This document shows, piece after piece, positions 8,086 to 17,552 of a stretch of DNA of 64,000 bases (position 1 is the stretch's first letter; every line of letters begins with the position of its first letter). The DNA is from Prorocentrum cordatum (Eukaryota > Sar > Dinophyceae > Prorocentrales > Prorocentraceae), in contig CAUYUJ010014760.1 of assembly GCA_963575745.1 (NCBI GenBank), forward strand, positions 367,501 to 431,500, given 5' to 3'. The notes below the pieces were generated by a model, which was given only the letters and a program-made list of their open reading frames with translations, made no database searches and was not told where the DNA came from. Made by a program: the position numbers and the translations under genes.

Positions 8086-11000
8086 TCAAGGACCTTGCGA
8101 AGTGACAAGGTTTTGGCGGGCGGCCGCAAGCAGGGCAGGCCAAGCGGCGGGGCCGACTTGGAGGAACGAAGCGACAAGGCGGTCGCTGGCGGTGGCGAAG
8201 AACAAGATACGAGCCCGTGCGTGCTCGGGCAGCGCAGCAAGAACTGTGGAGGCGGCGGCGGCTTGCAGGTAGCGCTCGGCACTGGAAGCTTGACGCCAGC
8301 GCCCTCGCCAGAAGACGCGGGGGACGTCTTCCGTAGCGATATAGAAGTCTGTTGCGCCAGAGCCCCGCAGACAAGCGGGCGTCAGGTTGAGCCCCTGACC
8401 TGCTTTGGCAAGAGGGACGCCCAGAGCCAAAAGCAGATGATTCCACCGAGTACGGAAGCCGCTCGCGCCGAAGGGGGCGAGAGGATCGGTGGAAGCCAAC
8501 CTCCCAAACACTTGATTCAATACCTTCACCGTGCCCCGATCGGAGCAGCGAGCATGTTGCGTCGGGTACGTTCTTCTGGTCTTTGGAACAAGAATCGAAA
8601 GAAAAGCATCCCCTTCAACTTCGAGACGGTCGCATGGAAGCGACAGGTCACAGCGGCGTGACGCCAGCAGTTCGCCAGGCCTGAGGAACATCGTGAAGCC
8701 CATGAGCAGCAGGGCCGCCATCACCGGCCAGTCCCAGGCGAGACAGAGCCCGACCATGGCGCGCAGCAGCGCGCGTGGCAAGGGGGGGCGGAGCTTTGGC
8801 GGCTCCGCAAGCTTCCATTGTTTCGCTACGTCCCAAGCTTCTGTCAGAAAGGCCTTCCAATGCGGATGGGCGCTTTGGATTCCCAAGATGGCATGGACCA
8901 AAATATAATGAGGGAAACCTGCATCATGAAGCCACACGCCGAAGGTCGCGAGGAAACGGGCGAGAAGTATCCCGCTTCGGTAAAGTGTGGCGGGTGGCAC
9001 GCCAGTGTGTTCTGCTAACCACAGCTCGAAGGCATCAATCGATCTCGAGCGACGGTCGAGATACGCGGAGGTGAGGTGAGAATCGCGCACGAAGGGAGTG
9101 CGCGGAGGGCGAGCGGGCGCGGACGGCGCAGCCCGACTAAGCCCTTGGCCTGCGGTCGGCGCCGCGGCTCCCAGAGAGATGCAGAGGCCGCAGACGCACC
9201 ACAGGATGAGCGCAGGGCGGCCAGGGCTTGGAGAGCTGATCAGCGTGGCGGCCCTCCTGCGCCTGGACGCGTAGAAGGGCGGAACGAGGGCGTCCCGCCC
9301 GTCGGTCTCGAACCCCGACGCCTCCGCCAGCATCGCCCGCGCCGAGCTGAAGGATCCGCCCATGTTACGGTAGGCACGGCGAGCCCCTGCTTCGATCTCG
9401 GCTGGCAGAGCGCCCCCTCCCTCGAGGGTCGCCCAGTCAAAAGGCGGGCGCGGCTCGGCACGCGCAGCCGCGGCTGCTTCGGCGAGCTCGGAACGAGCTG
9501 CCGAGGACGTGAAGCCCGAATGATGTGGAACGGGCACCACCTCCGCGAAGGCGTCGAGGATCTCGGACGGAGGGGAGTGGGATCCCCACAGCGCTGCTGG
9601 GATGGCGCCGTGACTGTCCTGCACATGGTACAGAAGGTCGAAAAGGCAGGCCAATTTGCCCGCGCGCCGCCGCTGCTCGATCTTTGAGCCGAGCCCGATG
9701 CCACGGATGGCGCCCGCCCCCATGGCTTGGAGGTCAGCATGCGCGGGGATAGCCTCGGGCTCGACGACGGCCACGTAAGGATGCAACCACGAGGCCTCGT
9801 CGATCGGCTCGGCGCCGCCTGTCTGAAACAGGCGCTTGTAGGCGTGCAAGGCCCGCAGGAGGCAGTGCAAGTCATCCTTGCCCTCGGGCTCGGCGGCCCC
9901 TGCGGGTGCGAAAGACCTCAGCCACGACGCCGCGCTCTGGAAGGCAGCTTGCCAGGCGGGTCCCCACCTCACCACAGTGATCTTCTCACCGCCGATATTG
10001 AGGCGCCACGCTAGGGCGCTGGCGGCCCCTGGAGGCAAGGGCTGCTCAGCGGCCGCAGAGGCCGTGCGCCGCGCTGCGAAGGCTGCAGCCGCGGCGCTTC
10101 CAGCGTCACCGCTGTGAGAGCCGCTGAGATGCAGCTCGGGCTCTGAAGCTCGGCCAAGCGCGAAGCCACTCGAAGACCCCCCTTCCTCGGCGGCACGCCC
10201 TCCTCCCTGCGGGGCCGCAACAGCATCGCTGGAAGAGCGCATGCCTACCGAAGTCGGAGGGGCCTGAGCAGCGGAGTCCGCGCGGGAGCTGCCTGCGAAG
10301 GCGACGTCCGAGCTCGCACCATGGCGGGGCGTGGCTGGCTGCTGCGAAGTGGCGGGGCTCGGGCGACGCTTCGGAGCGACTCGAGGGGAGCGCACCTCGC
10401 GACGCCCAGGCGACGTCGCCTGACGCGAAGGCGCACGAGAGGAGTCGCGCGCGTTCGCTCGACTAAGCCCCTGGCCGGCGGCCGACCCGCGGGATCGCGA
10501 CGCCGCACGCCCACCAGAGTGGTGACGGGGTGGTGGCGGCGGCGGGGGGACGGGCCGCGGCGTCTCGGAGCCTGCACGCGTGCCGCGGCCCCGAGAGCGG
10601 CTGCGAGCCGCGGCGTGAGCGGCGGGCGGAGAGGCCTCCGCGCGGCGAGGGAAGGCCGCCTGCAAGCGGAGGAGGACCTCGGGGTTCAGGCCCGCCACGA
10701 CGCGCTCGAGGTCCACCGAGGAGTCAGCGAGGGCACTCAGCACGACGTCCTCGAGCTCCGTCGGAGAGTCCTCCTCGCACGCGGGCTCCGCTCTCGAGCG
10801 GCTGCGGGCGCTCGCGGGCGGAGACCCGTCAGGAGTGTGCGGGCCCTCCGATGCCTCCCCCGCCGGCGGCCCCGAAGGCTCCTCAGGCGAGATCGAGCCG
10901 TCGATGGGAGGCGAGGAGCAGCCTCCCGAGGGAGAGGTGTGATCAGTCCCGTACGGGTTCGGAGACCGCGTGCGGCTGCGGGCAGGGCTGCGGCTCCGCG

Positions 11001-14000
11001 GTGGAGGGCCCACTCCCGCGGCGGAGCTGGGGCGTGCCGCGCCTGCCCAGCGGCGCGCATTAGCAGTGCGACGCGCCCTGCGGCCCGGCGTCGTGGCGGC
11101 CCCCCCCTCAGGGGCGGGGAGCGCCGCCGTCGAAGCTCGCCGCTGCTTCTTGGCGCGCCTGTTGCGCGTGGCGCCCGTGCGCGAGGCGGAGTGCGGCGCG
11201 TGACCCCCGCGATTGGGCTGGTCCTCGACAGCTTCGTCCCGCGGGCCCAGGCGGGCGCGGACCGCGCGCCCCCCACGACGGCTGAAGCTGGACGCTGGGT
11301 CGTCGGCAGGTCTCGCCAAGGCGCGCGGGTCCACAGCTTCCACCTCGGCCAGGGAGCGCCCAGTGGACGACGCGGGGGCGTCCCCAGCACGAGCGGCACG
11401 ATCCGCGTTGGCGAGGCCCGTCGAGACCTCAGCGTTGTGCAGGACGGCGCGCAGAGTTTTGCGCCAATCCCGACCCAGCTGGACGGGAGCCGTACGCGGC
11501 AAGCCCGCGGCCTCACGACTGGCGGCCTCGCGCAAGCGTCGGAAGTAGGCGCGATCGGCCATCCCTTCCGCGAGCTCGGCACGAGCGACGGCACGCTCGC
11601 CTTCGCCGCGTGCAGGAGCCTGCACCGTGCGCCTGGTGGCGTCGGCACGCGCGGTGCGGAGTGCGTCGAGCTCCACGCGGCCGCGCGACACGGCGGAGGC
11701 GAGGATGGCATCAGACTCAGCCGCCCGCGTCGCGAGGGCAGACGAAACCCCGCTCCTTGGGAGAGGCGCGCCCGAGGCGGGGAGGGCAGCCCGAGGGGCC
11801 AGCTCGGCACTCGCCAGGGCGACCCGCGAAGAGACCGCTTCTTCGAGCGCCTGAAGGGCCATGGTCGACCCAGGAGCCAGCTTGCCCTTGCGGGCGCCCT
11901 TCCCTGCCGCTTTTGCCTGGGCGTAGGCGCGAGCGGCAGGACCGTCACCGCCCGTGCTAGGACCAGCGGGCGGCGCGGCGGCCTGCGAGAGGGCCTGGAG
12001 CAACACTGACTTGGCGTCACAGAGCTGCTTCCAGTTGAGCGCGCGGGCTGCTCGCTCATCGGCCCCCAAGTGCGCAGGAGTCCTGTCTGGATGGTAGACT
12101 AGGGACTGGCGCCTGAAGGCGGCTTCGATGGTGCTGCGCGAGGCCCCGTCCACGACGCCAAGCAGTTGGCGAGAGGCGCTCACCCTGGCCGCTCGCTGGA
12201 AGATGCGGGGGGTAGCAGCCGTGGCCCCCTTTGGCGCTTCCCGTGAGCCGACGCGCGACGAGCCCCCCCCGATCGCAGGCGGAGGGGCCGCCGCGGCCTT
12301 GGAGCGGAGGGCCAGAGGCGGAGCACGCTTGGCGGCCGGGGGAGCCGAACCAGCGCTGGCGGCGGCAGGGTCGGGGCCGTGCGAGCCGCCCTCCGAGGAC
12401 GCAGACGCTTTGGGCGTGGCGTCTGCTGTGGATGTGAGAGGCCGGTCGCTGTCAGCGAAGAGCGCGTTGCGAGGCCCGCGACGCTCTCCGCTGGCGAGAG
12501 CAGCTTCGCTGCTGCTCTCGGCGGCGCCCGAGGGGTCGAGGGCTTCGCCCTGGGCGCCGTCGCCGGCGGCGTCGGCGGCCATCCCCGCACCCACCGAGAG
12601 GGGGGGGGCGGCCGCCCAACGGTGGCTGAGCAACCCCTCGGGGCCTCGAGCCACAAGCTGCGCAACAAATCGGCCCCAGAGACAAGTAGGGAATGACGAG
12701 CGGGAGTCGGCGTACGCGATGCAATCAAAGCGAGTAAATTCTCCTCTCTCTGCTTCCACTAACCAGGCGGGAGGGTCACGAGACGGGGGCCTCACCGCAC
12801 GGTTGCGCGTGGGATCGTCGGCCCTATGCACGTCCGTGGGCACGTACATGCCTCCCATATATAAACCTCCTCCTATCACATAGGGCAAAGTGGTCGAGAG
12901 AACATGAGATAGACCAGGAGAGCTGCTGCGCCCGTGCGCGGTCGCGCCCAAAGCCACTTTTGAATCCAGGAGAACGGGGATACGAGAGTCAGGGAGGCGA
13001 ACACAACAGTATTTGCACAGACTCTTATACACTGTGGTCTCAAGGATATTGATGTGACGAGGCATGCGAAACTCCCATTTGTACGCGAGCCGAAAGCGCA
13101 GCGCCTCTGATAGCTCGGTGACCCAACGCGGCGCGACGGGGGGCTCAATAGACGGGAGCCCCAGGTCGTGATGCAGTTGGGTGAGCTCAGGGCCCAAGGG
13201 CACGCCGCGGCTGAGTACGGCGAGGAGGCTCCGATTGTGCAGAATCGTGTGCCACCCCCCGTGCTCCGATCTGCGCCACAGCTCGGCGGAGAGCTGCGGG
13301 CTGATAGGAGCGCGGACAACGCCCCCCCAGCCGAGAGACGCGTCCGTACCGAACACCTCGGGGCAAGGCTGCGCCCGAAGGTCGGTTATAGCCGTAAAGG
13401 CTAAAAAGGTGCAGGCCAGAAGCTCGTCGCGAACATAAGGGGGCAAGTCGTATTCGATGCCGTCCTCGGTCGCCAGGCGCGACAAGAAGTTGTAGACGTG
13501 CGTAAAGATGGCGAGCATCGGGCGGCGATAGAGGAAGACCTGGACCCAGCAGCCCACAAGAGAGGCTAGCAGGGAGCGGGCGGTGATCCCGAGGTAGATT
13601 TGGATCAGGGTCAGTCTGCACAAGGCCACCGTCCGCACAAGAGGAGCGCAGACGATGCCTATGCGCCCCTCCACCTCGGCGCCCACCACCACCTTGTGCG
13701 TTTCGCCGCGCGCGCGCTTGCCTGGATGCTGTATCAGGCCCACGCGCGGGTAGCCCGCATCACAGGCGGCAAAGACCTCACGATCACGGCGACACGGGTC
13801 GTCGGGGCGAGGAGCGGAGCCACGCCACGAGAGCTTCTGAAAACCTGTATGGTCATCAATATTCAGCATCTCGACAAACGGGCCCCGCGGGAAGGGCGAG
13901 CGGTGGACAACCTGCTCGTGAGGCCGCAAAGCCCCGAAGCTGTGCAAGACGCCTTCATGCGCAGAGTTGGCAATCTCCACAGCCATGTTGTCGCCCATCG

Positions 14001-15612
14001 CCAGAGCATTGAGGCAGGGCGCGACATCCACACCTTCAAGCTCGGGGCGCCAGGCTCGAAAGGCCTTGAAGCGAGATGATGGCAGACGAACGCGCAGGGC
14101 GTTACGTCTGGCGCGCGCGGGAGGGACGCGGAAAGTGTAGTAAAACTCCCGTAGGTCGTCACAAGAAACTGCCAGCCATTCCCCAGGTGCCAGCCCCAAA
14201 CGGCACAGCAGGAAACCTTGGCCAAGGCGCTGGGTGCTGGACGAAATTGAAGCACAGCGGCTGTTCACGACCGTGGGGTTCAGGATCAGCCTGTCGAAAT
14301 CGCTGTCCTTCGGTACCCTGAAAGCTCCACAGGCTTCATCCCAGGCGAGGTCCGAAGCAGGAGTCAGGTACAGGGCGCCACAGGCATCCCACTTCTGGAG
14401 TAGGGCCCACAGCTCGGCGCGGTCCATATGGACGCGCGCTCCCTTCTGGCCAGCAGGCCACTCTGATGCCGGTAGCCGCATCACCTCTGGATCGATGAAA
14501 GCTTCGCGGACTCGAGCGTCGGAGAGGAAGGGAACGGGATCAAACTCTGGCGAATAATCCCACTTGATGCGAGACGCCCTGACTTTCAAATCGAAGGGCT
14601 CGGCCTGGGTGGAGTCCCAAGCCGCCGCAGCCGCCAACGAACCAGGCACAGAAGGAGCGCTGGTCGGGCAGTGCCGCATGGGGGCGGGTACGGAAGAAGA
14701 GGAAGTGAAGGAGGCCTCCAAAGCTGCAACATGGGTGGCCAGGCCATGGAGCGAGACCTCAGTGGAGTCGAACTTGGCGAAGGCTCGACCTAAGTCGCTC
14801 TTGCCGCCACGGGCGAGGCGAACTGCGATCCGACACAACCGTTCGATACGGGTGCGGACGCCCTCCTGGCAGGGCGAGACCGTGGCGCGGACGCGAGCCT
14901 CGGCGGGAGCGAGGCTAGGATGACCCAAGGTGAGCCAATTCAACGCAATAACAGAATACTGCGCGAGCGTCCGCGCCGCGCGCCGCAATCTCCAGCGCTC
15001 CCTGCGCCTCGCCGACAAGCCGTCAGGCGGGGGACCAAGAGGTGGAGCAGGCGGGCACGGCCAAGGATCGCGGGGAGGCGGCCCCAAAAAGTACGGGTCG
15101 TCCCTGTCCATTGCACGCATAGATGAGCGGGAGAAAGATCCAAGAGAACATCGAGCACCCATCCCAACCTGGGACAGCGCTGCCGCCCAGTGGGTGATAT
15201 CAATGTTCGCGCCTGGAAACAGGCGCAGCAAGGCAGACAAGTCAGCGACGAATGGCGCGACTTTGGCAAGTGCAGCAGGGGTGCTTGAAGGAGAACAGGC
15301 ACCAGCAGGGACACCAACCTCAGGAGCTGCAGGCCCCCTGGAGGGCGCGCACGACTGAGGCAGGCGCCGGCCAAAATGGCCGAAGGGATCCGAGAAGCGG
15401 TTCGGAGCAGAGCGAAGGGCGTGGTGGCGGAACGCACTCCTCCCTGCGGGGCCGCAACAGCATCGCTGGAAGAGCGCATTCCTACCCTCACGCCCTCGCT
15501 GAGCCCAAACGTGCCTAGCAGCCGCAACAGCGTCGGTGCAGACTGTGCGCGGCGGCGTACCCCGGCCCCGCGAAGGCCCACCCTTCCAGGAGGCGGGCGC
15601 CAAAGGCGCCCT
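8086..15612 (-). CDS. Tyrosine-recombinase element pol: RT, RNase H, J-domain-like segment, tyrosine recombinase (about 2,500 aa)
   Basis: The reading frame is open from 17517 but overlaps ORF1 down to 15612. The first in-frame ATG after ORF1 is near 15166. Reverse transcriptase: motif A SCDDLREFYYTFRVP (about 14125-14185), a motif B-like NALAMGDNMAVE, and motif C MLNIDDHTG (about 13850), with IDD in place of YxDD. RNase H: FGTDASLGWGG (about 13340), ILETTVYK, VLLDSKVALGA, HRADDPTRN (about 12815). A J-domain-like stretch with VYHPDRTP lies at about 11990-12185. A long S/R/A/P-rich region follows. The C-terminal tyrosine recombinase has FLRPGELLASRRC (about 8680), TPACLRGSGATDFY (about 8360), FWRGRWRQASS (about 8310) and the nucleophile Tyr in ERYLQ (about 8270). 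It would copy the RNA and integrate the circular DNA. Unusually long for the family. Confidence 0.9.
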   Translation of the reverse strand, partial: RAPLAPASWKGGPSRGRGTPPRTVCTDAVAAARHVWAQRGREGRNALFQRCCCGPAGRSAFRHHALRSAPNRFSDPFGHFGRRLPQSCAPSRGPAAPEVGVPAGACSPSSTPAALAKVAPFVADLSALLRLFPGANIDITHWAAALSQVGMGARCSLGSFSRSSMRAMDRDDPYFLGPPPRDPWPCPPAPPLGPPPDGLSARRRERWRLRRAARTLAQYSVIALNWLTLGHPSLAPAEARVRATVSPCQEGVRTRIERLCRIAVRLARGGKSDLGRAFAKFDSTEVSLHGLATHVAALEASFTSSSSVPAPMRHCPTSAPSVPGSLAAAAAWDSTQAEPFDLKVRASRIKWDYSPEFDPVPFLSDARVREAFIDPEVMRLPASEWPAGQKGARVHMDRAELWALLQKWDACGALYLTPASDLAWDEACGAFRVPKDSDFDRLILNPTVVNSRCASISSSTQRLGQGFLLCRLGLAPGEWLAVSCDDLREFYYTFRVPPARARRNALRVRLPSSRFKAFRAWRPELEGVDVAPCLNALAMGDNMAVEIANSAHEGVLHSFGALRPHEQVVHRSPFPRGPFVEMLNIDDHTGFQKLSWRGSAPRPDDPCRRDREVFAACDAGYPRVGLIQHPGKRARGETHKVVVGAEVEGRIGIVCAPLVRTVALCRLTLIQIYLGITARSLLASLVGCWVQVFLYRRPMLAIFTHVYNFLSRLATEDGIEYDLPPYVRDELLACTFLAFTAITDLRAQPCPEVFGTDASLGWGGVVRAPISPQLSAELWRRSEHGGWHTILHNRSLLAVLSRGVPLGPELTQLHHDLGLPSIEPPVAPRWVTELSEALRFRLAYKWEFRMPRHINILETTVYKSLCKYCCVRLPDSRIPVLLDSKVALGATAHGRSSSPGLSHVLSTTLPYVIGGGLYMGGMYVPTDVHRADDPTRNRAVRPPSRDPPAWLVEAERGEFTRFDCIAYADSRSSFPTCLWGRFVAQLVARGPEGLLSHRWAAAPPLSVGAGMAADAAGDGAQGEALDPSGAAESSSEAALASGERRGPRNALFADSDRPLTSTADATPKASASSEGGSHGPDPAAASAGSAPPAAKRAPPLALRSKAAAAPPPAIGGGSSRVGSREAPKGATAATPRIFQRAARVSASRQLLGVVDGASRSTIEAAFRRQSLVYHPDRTPAHLGADERAARALNWKQLCDAKSVLLQALSQAAAPPAGPSTGGDGPAARAYAQAKAAGKGARKGKLAPGSTMALQALEEAVSSRVALASAELAPRAALPASGAPLPRSGVSSALATRAAESDAILASAVSRGRVELDALRTARADATRRTVQAPARGEGERAVARAELAEGMADRAYFRRLREAASREAAGLPRTAPVQLGRDWRKTLRAVLHNAEVSTGLANADRAARAGDAPASSTGRSLAEVEAVDPRALARPADDPASSFSRRGGRAVRARLGPRDEAVEDQPNRGGHAPHSASRTGATRNRRAKKQRRASTAALPAPEGGAATTPGRRARRTANARRWAGAARPSSAAGVGPPPRSRSPARSRTRSPNPYGTDHTSPSGGCSSPPIDGSISPEEPSGPPAGEASEGPHTPDGSPPASARSRSRAEPACEEDSPTELEDVVLSALADSSVDLERVVAGLNPEVLLRLQAAFPRRAEASPPAAHAAARSRSRGRGTRAGSETPRPVPPPPPPPRHHSGGRAASRSRGSAAGQGLSRANARDSSRAPSRQATSPGRREVRSPRVAPKRRPSPATSQQPATPRHGASSDVAFAGSSRADSAAQAPPTSVGMRSSSDAVAAPQGGGRAAEEGGSSSGFALGRASEPELHLSGSHSGDAGSAAAAAFAARRTASAAAEQPLPPGAASALAWRLNIGGEKITVVRWGPAWQAAFQSAASWLRSFAPAGAAEPEGKDDLHCLLRALHAYKRLFQTGGAEPIDEASWLHPYVAVVEPEAIPAHADLQAMGAGAIRGIGLGSKIEQRRRAGKLACLFDLLYHVQDSHGAIPAALWGSHSPPSEILDAFAEVVPVPHHSGFTSSAARSELAEAAAAARAEPRPPFDWATLEGGGALPAEIEAGARRAYRNMGGSFSSARAMLAEASGFETDGRDALVPPFYASRRRRAATLISSPSPGRPALILWCVCGLCISLGAAAPTAGQGLSRAAPSAPARPPRTPFVRDSHLTSAYLDRRSRSIDAFELWLAEHTGVPPATLYRSGILLARFLATFGVWLHDAGFPHYILVHAILGIQSAHPHWKAFLTEAWDVAKQWKLAEPPKLRPPLPRALLRAMVGLCLAWDWPVMAALLLMGFTMFLRPGELLASRRCDLSLPCDRLEVEGDAFLSILVPKTRRTYPTQHARCSDRGTVKVLNQVFGRLASTDPLAPFGASGFRTRWNHLLLALGVPLAKAGQGLNLTPACLRGSGATDFYIATEDVPRVFWRGRWRQASSAERYLQAAAASTVLAALPEHARARILFFATASDRLVASFLQVGPAAWPALLAAARQNLVTSQGP
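10201..10249. repeat. 49-bp internal duplication (partner 15438-15486)
   Basis: TCCTCCCTGCGGGGCCGCAA begins both copies. They match at 48 of 49 positions and diverge abruptly outside. In pol this copy reads MRSSSDAVAAPQGG on the minus strand. The partner is read by the pol frame in a different phase. Confidence 0.85.
15438..15486. repeat. 49-bp internal duplication (partner 10201-10249)
   Basis: Lies just downstream of the ORF1 stop on the minus strand, in the stretch before RT. The MRSSSDAVAAPQGG reading exists here only in a non-pol frame. Confidence 0.85.
15595..15611 (-). promoter_or_regulatory. Perfect hairpin abutting the ORF1 stop codon
   Basis: GGGCGCC, three-base loop, GGCGCCC: a 7-bp all-GC stem that begins on the base right after the ORF1 TGA (15612-15614). 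Pol lies in the -1 frame. The position fits a recoding stimulator (frameshift or readthrough), although no canonical heptamer is present. The nearest run is G-CCCCCC-G at 15664-15671. Confidence 0.5.
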
Positions 15613-17552
15613 CAGTCCTTCTTGGGCACCGCCTTCGGTGCCTTGGACGCACCCTGGGACTTGACGGGGGGCTTCGAAACCTTGGGCTGCTTGGGCTGAT
15701 GAGGTGGATGCTTGGGGAGCGCGACGGCGCGCTCGGCGTCGAGACGCGCCCGAAATGCTTGCAGCTCCTTCACGTATTCGCCCTGCGCCGACAGCCAGCG
15801 AGGATCCACCAGGGGTGAGAACGGGGTCTGGGCCTCGCGCTCCGTGCGACGACTGGTCACGCGACACGGGGGAGGCTCCAGCCCCGTAAGGAACCAGGCG
15901 GCCTCGAGATAGCCGCGGTCCCCCGCCAGCTGGTCGATGAACATGCACTGACACGTCAGTAAAGTCTGGACTCTCTCGGGGTTGCCCTCTTCGCAGGCCC
16001 GCCACAGCTCGGCGCTGAGGAAGGCGAAATGCGTCAACAACTCGTGCGTCGTCGGCTGAGCCCCCAAGGGACTGTGCTCCCGAAAATACTGATGCATGGC
16101 CATGGGGGTCACGGCGCTGACTTCCACGCCCAGGACACGGGCCAAATTCTCCTTCATCAGTCCTCGCACATCGGGGCCGTGCTGTAGCAGCGCTTGCTGC
16201 CACTCGCGCCTCCGAGCAATGCCCCCCATCTGGGCCGATGCGGGCGCGGGGTCGCCCGAGCTCGTGGGCGGAATTTGAGCTGAGTCGCTCAAGGTCCCCA
16301 GAAGCGGATGGACGGTTTGGCGATGGCCCCGCCCCTGCTGCAATAGGAGGGACTGGTGCAGGCACTGTAGCATGAGGCTGAAGTCCGTCGGATTGGCCGC
16401 ATGGGGCGGCTCTGACCCGTCGGCGCCGCCCGCCTCGGCAAAGCCGTCGGCCGCAGCGGGATGGGCTAGCCCAGGTGGCGGCGGGGGGCCCATCGCTCCG
16501 AAACCGGACGAAGGGGCCCGAGGGACAGCAAGAGAGCGCGCCTTTTCCCACGCCGAGACCAGCGCGGAGGTCGGACCCTTGGGACGCGCGGAGACCCGCT
16601 GTGGGGCCACGGGCGCGTGAGACAGGACGGCCTCGATCCCCGCAGGATCCAGCCCGAGGCGCACCGCTTCGTCGCTGAAAAGCTGAGGCACCTCGGGCCG
16701 ATCGCTCCGGGCAGCCGGCGCGGGGCCCAGCGGCTCGGGTCTGCCGACCATCGTGGAGGCCGCGTGGGCTGCAAGCAAGGCGCGCATTTCGGCAGCTACT
16801 TCGGCACGGGTCATAGGAGCCCCGTCGTCCAGAGACGCCGCAGGGGCACCAGGAGCGATCGGAGCGGGACCCGCAACCCGTGGCGGCGCGGCGGTGCCCG
16901 CGCGCTTCGCGGGCGGGCCGCGCGGCGCTCCAGCGTCCGCGGGAGATCGCGCACTTGGGGCCGTGCGGTCGGCTTCCCCGTCGGCCGCGAACCCCTCGGG
17001 TTCCTCCATCTCGTCGGCAGAGTGATAGGGAGTAGCCCGATCGGCCCCTGGGAGCGGCTCTTCTCCTGCAGTAGGCGGGGCGCCGTGCAAGCGTGCGTAG
17101 CCCTCGCGAAGCACCCGAACCCCCGAAGGATGTGGCCAATAGACGCGGCCCCGCACCTCGGCGAAGGGAACGATGACTGCGTCCTCCCCGACCTCTAGAG
17201 GGTAAAGCGACTCGAGCTCGAGCTCTGCAACCTCGATGTCTACGACGAGGACGGATGCAGTAGTGGCGAGCGGCCGTGAAGCGGCCCCCTGGAGCTGGAC
17301 GTCCACTAGCTGGAAAGGGCCTATCATTCCTGCAAAGCCATCCGCCTCGGCAGCCACGAGCTCCGCCGTAGAGCGAAAGGCGCCAGGCAGGGCCAGAAGG
17401 ATGCCCCCTTCTCGAGACGCGAGGGGGATAGCTGCCCAGCTGGTGTCGCCGTCGTCTAGGCGCCATCGTGCGTAATCGCGAGCCGTGGGAGCCGCGAATG
17501 GGTAGAGCTCGGGCCATAGAGGCCCTCCGCCAACTGGTGGCAGCTCAGCCAT
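15612..17552 (-). CDS. Gag-like ORF1 of the tyrosine-recombinase element (646 aa)
   Basis: ATG at 17552-17550 overlaps the ORF0 stop as TGATG. N-terminal domain of ordinary composition (to about residue 190: MAELPPVGGGPLWPELY, then LESLYPLEVGEDAVIVPFAEV), a Pro/Ala-rich middle, a helical segment near 400-520 (QCLHQSLLLQQGRGHRQ, MHQYFREHSP) and a Lys/Pro-rich basic tail ending PKAVPKKD. No zinc knuckle is visible. Position 5' of pol and the basic tail fit a structural RNA-binding protein, but no named Gag family is recognised by eye. Confidence 0.7.
   Translation of the reverse strand: MAELPPVGGGPLWPELYPFAAPTARDYARWRLDDGDTSWAAIPLASREGGILLALPGAFRSTAELVAAEADGFAGMIGPFQLVDVQLQGAASRPLATTASVLVVDIEVAELELESLYPLEVGEDAVIVPFAEVRGRVYWPHPSGVRVLREGYARLHGAPPTAGEEPLPGADRATPYHSADEMEEPEGFAADGEADRTAPSARSPADAGAPRGPPAKRAGTAAPPRVAGPAPIAPGAPAASLDDGAPMTRAEVAAEMRALLAAHAASTMVGRPEPLGPAPAARSDRPEVPQLFSDEAVRLGLDPAGIEAVLSHAPVAPQRVSARPKGPTSALVSAWEKARSLAVPRAPSSGFGAMGPPPPPGLAHPAAADGFAEAGGADGSEPPHAANPTDFSLMLQCLHQSLLLQQGRGHRQTVHPLLGTLSDSAQIPPTSSGDPAPASAQMGGIARRREWQQALLQHGPDVRGLMKENLARVLGVEVSAVTPMAMHQYFREHSPLGAQPTTHELLTHFAFLSAELWRACEEGNPERVQTLLTCQCMFIDQLAGDRGYLEAAWFLTGLEPPPCRVTSRRTEREAQTPFSPLVDPRWLSAQGEYVKELQAFRARLDAERAVALPKHPPHQPKQPKVSKPPVKSQGASKAPKAVPKKD

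Noticed and set aside
9300-9320. tRNA T-arm-like GGGTTCGAGACC (minus)
   Set aside because: It lies inside pol coding and no matching D-arm, anticodon or acceptor stem is present. No tRNA was found in the window.
9076-12009. Long plus-strand open frames opposite the nested element's pol (up to 562 aa)
   Set aside because: They are antisense shadows of a GC-rich coding strand, with Arg/Ala/Gly composition and no domain. The minus frame carries all RT, RNase H and recombinase motifs.
15366-15382. GGCCAAAATGGCC as a spliced-leader relic
   Set aside because: Only the 11-base core GCCATTTTGGC is shared, it is itself palindromic, and it lies within pol coding (FGHFGRR).
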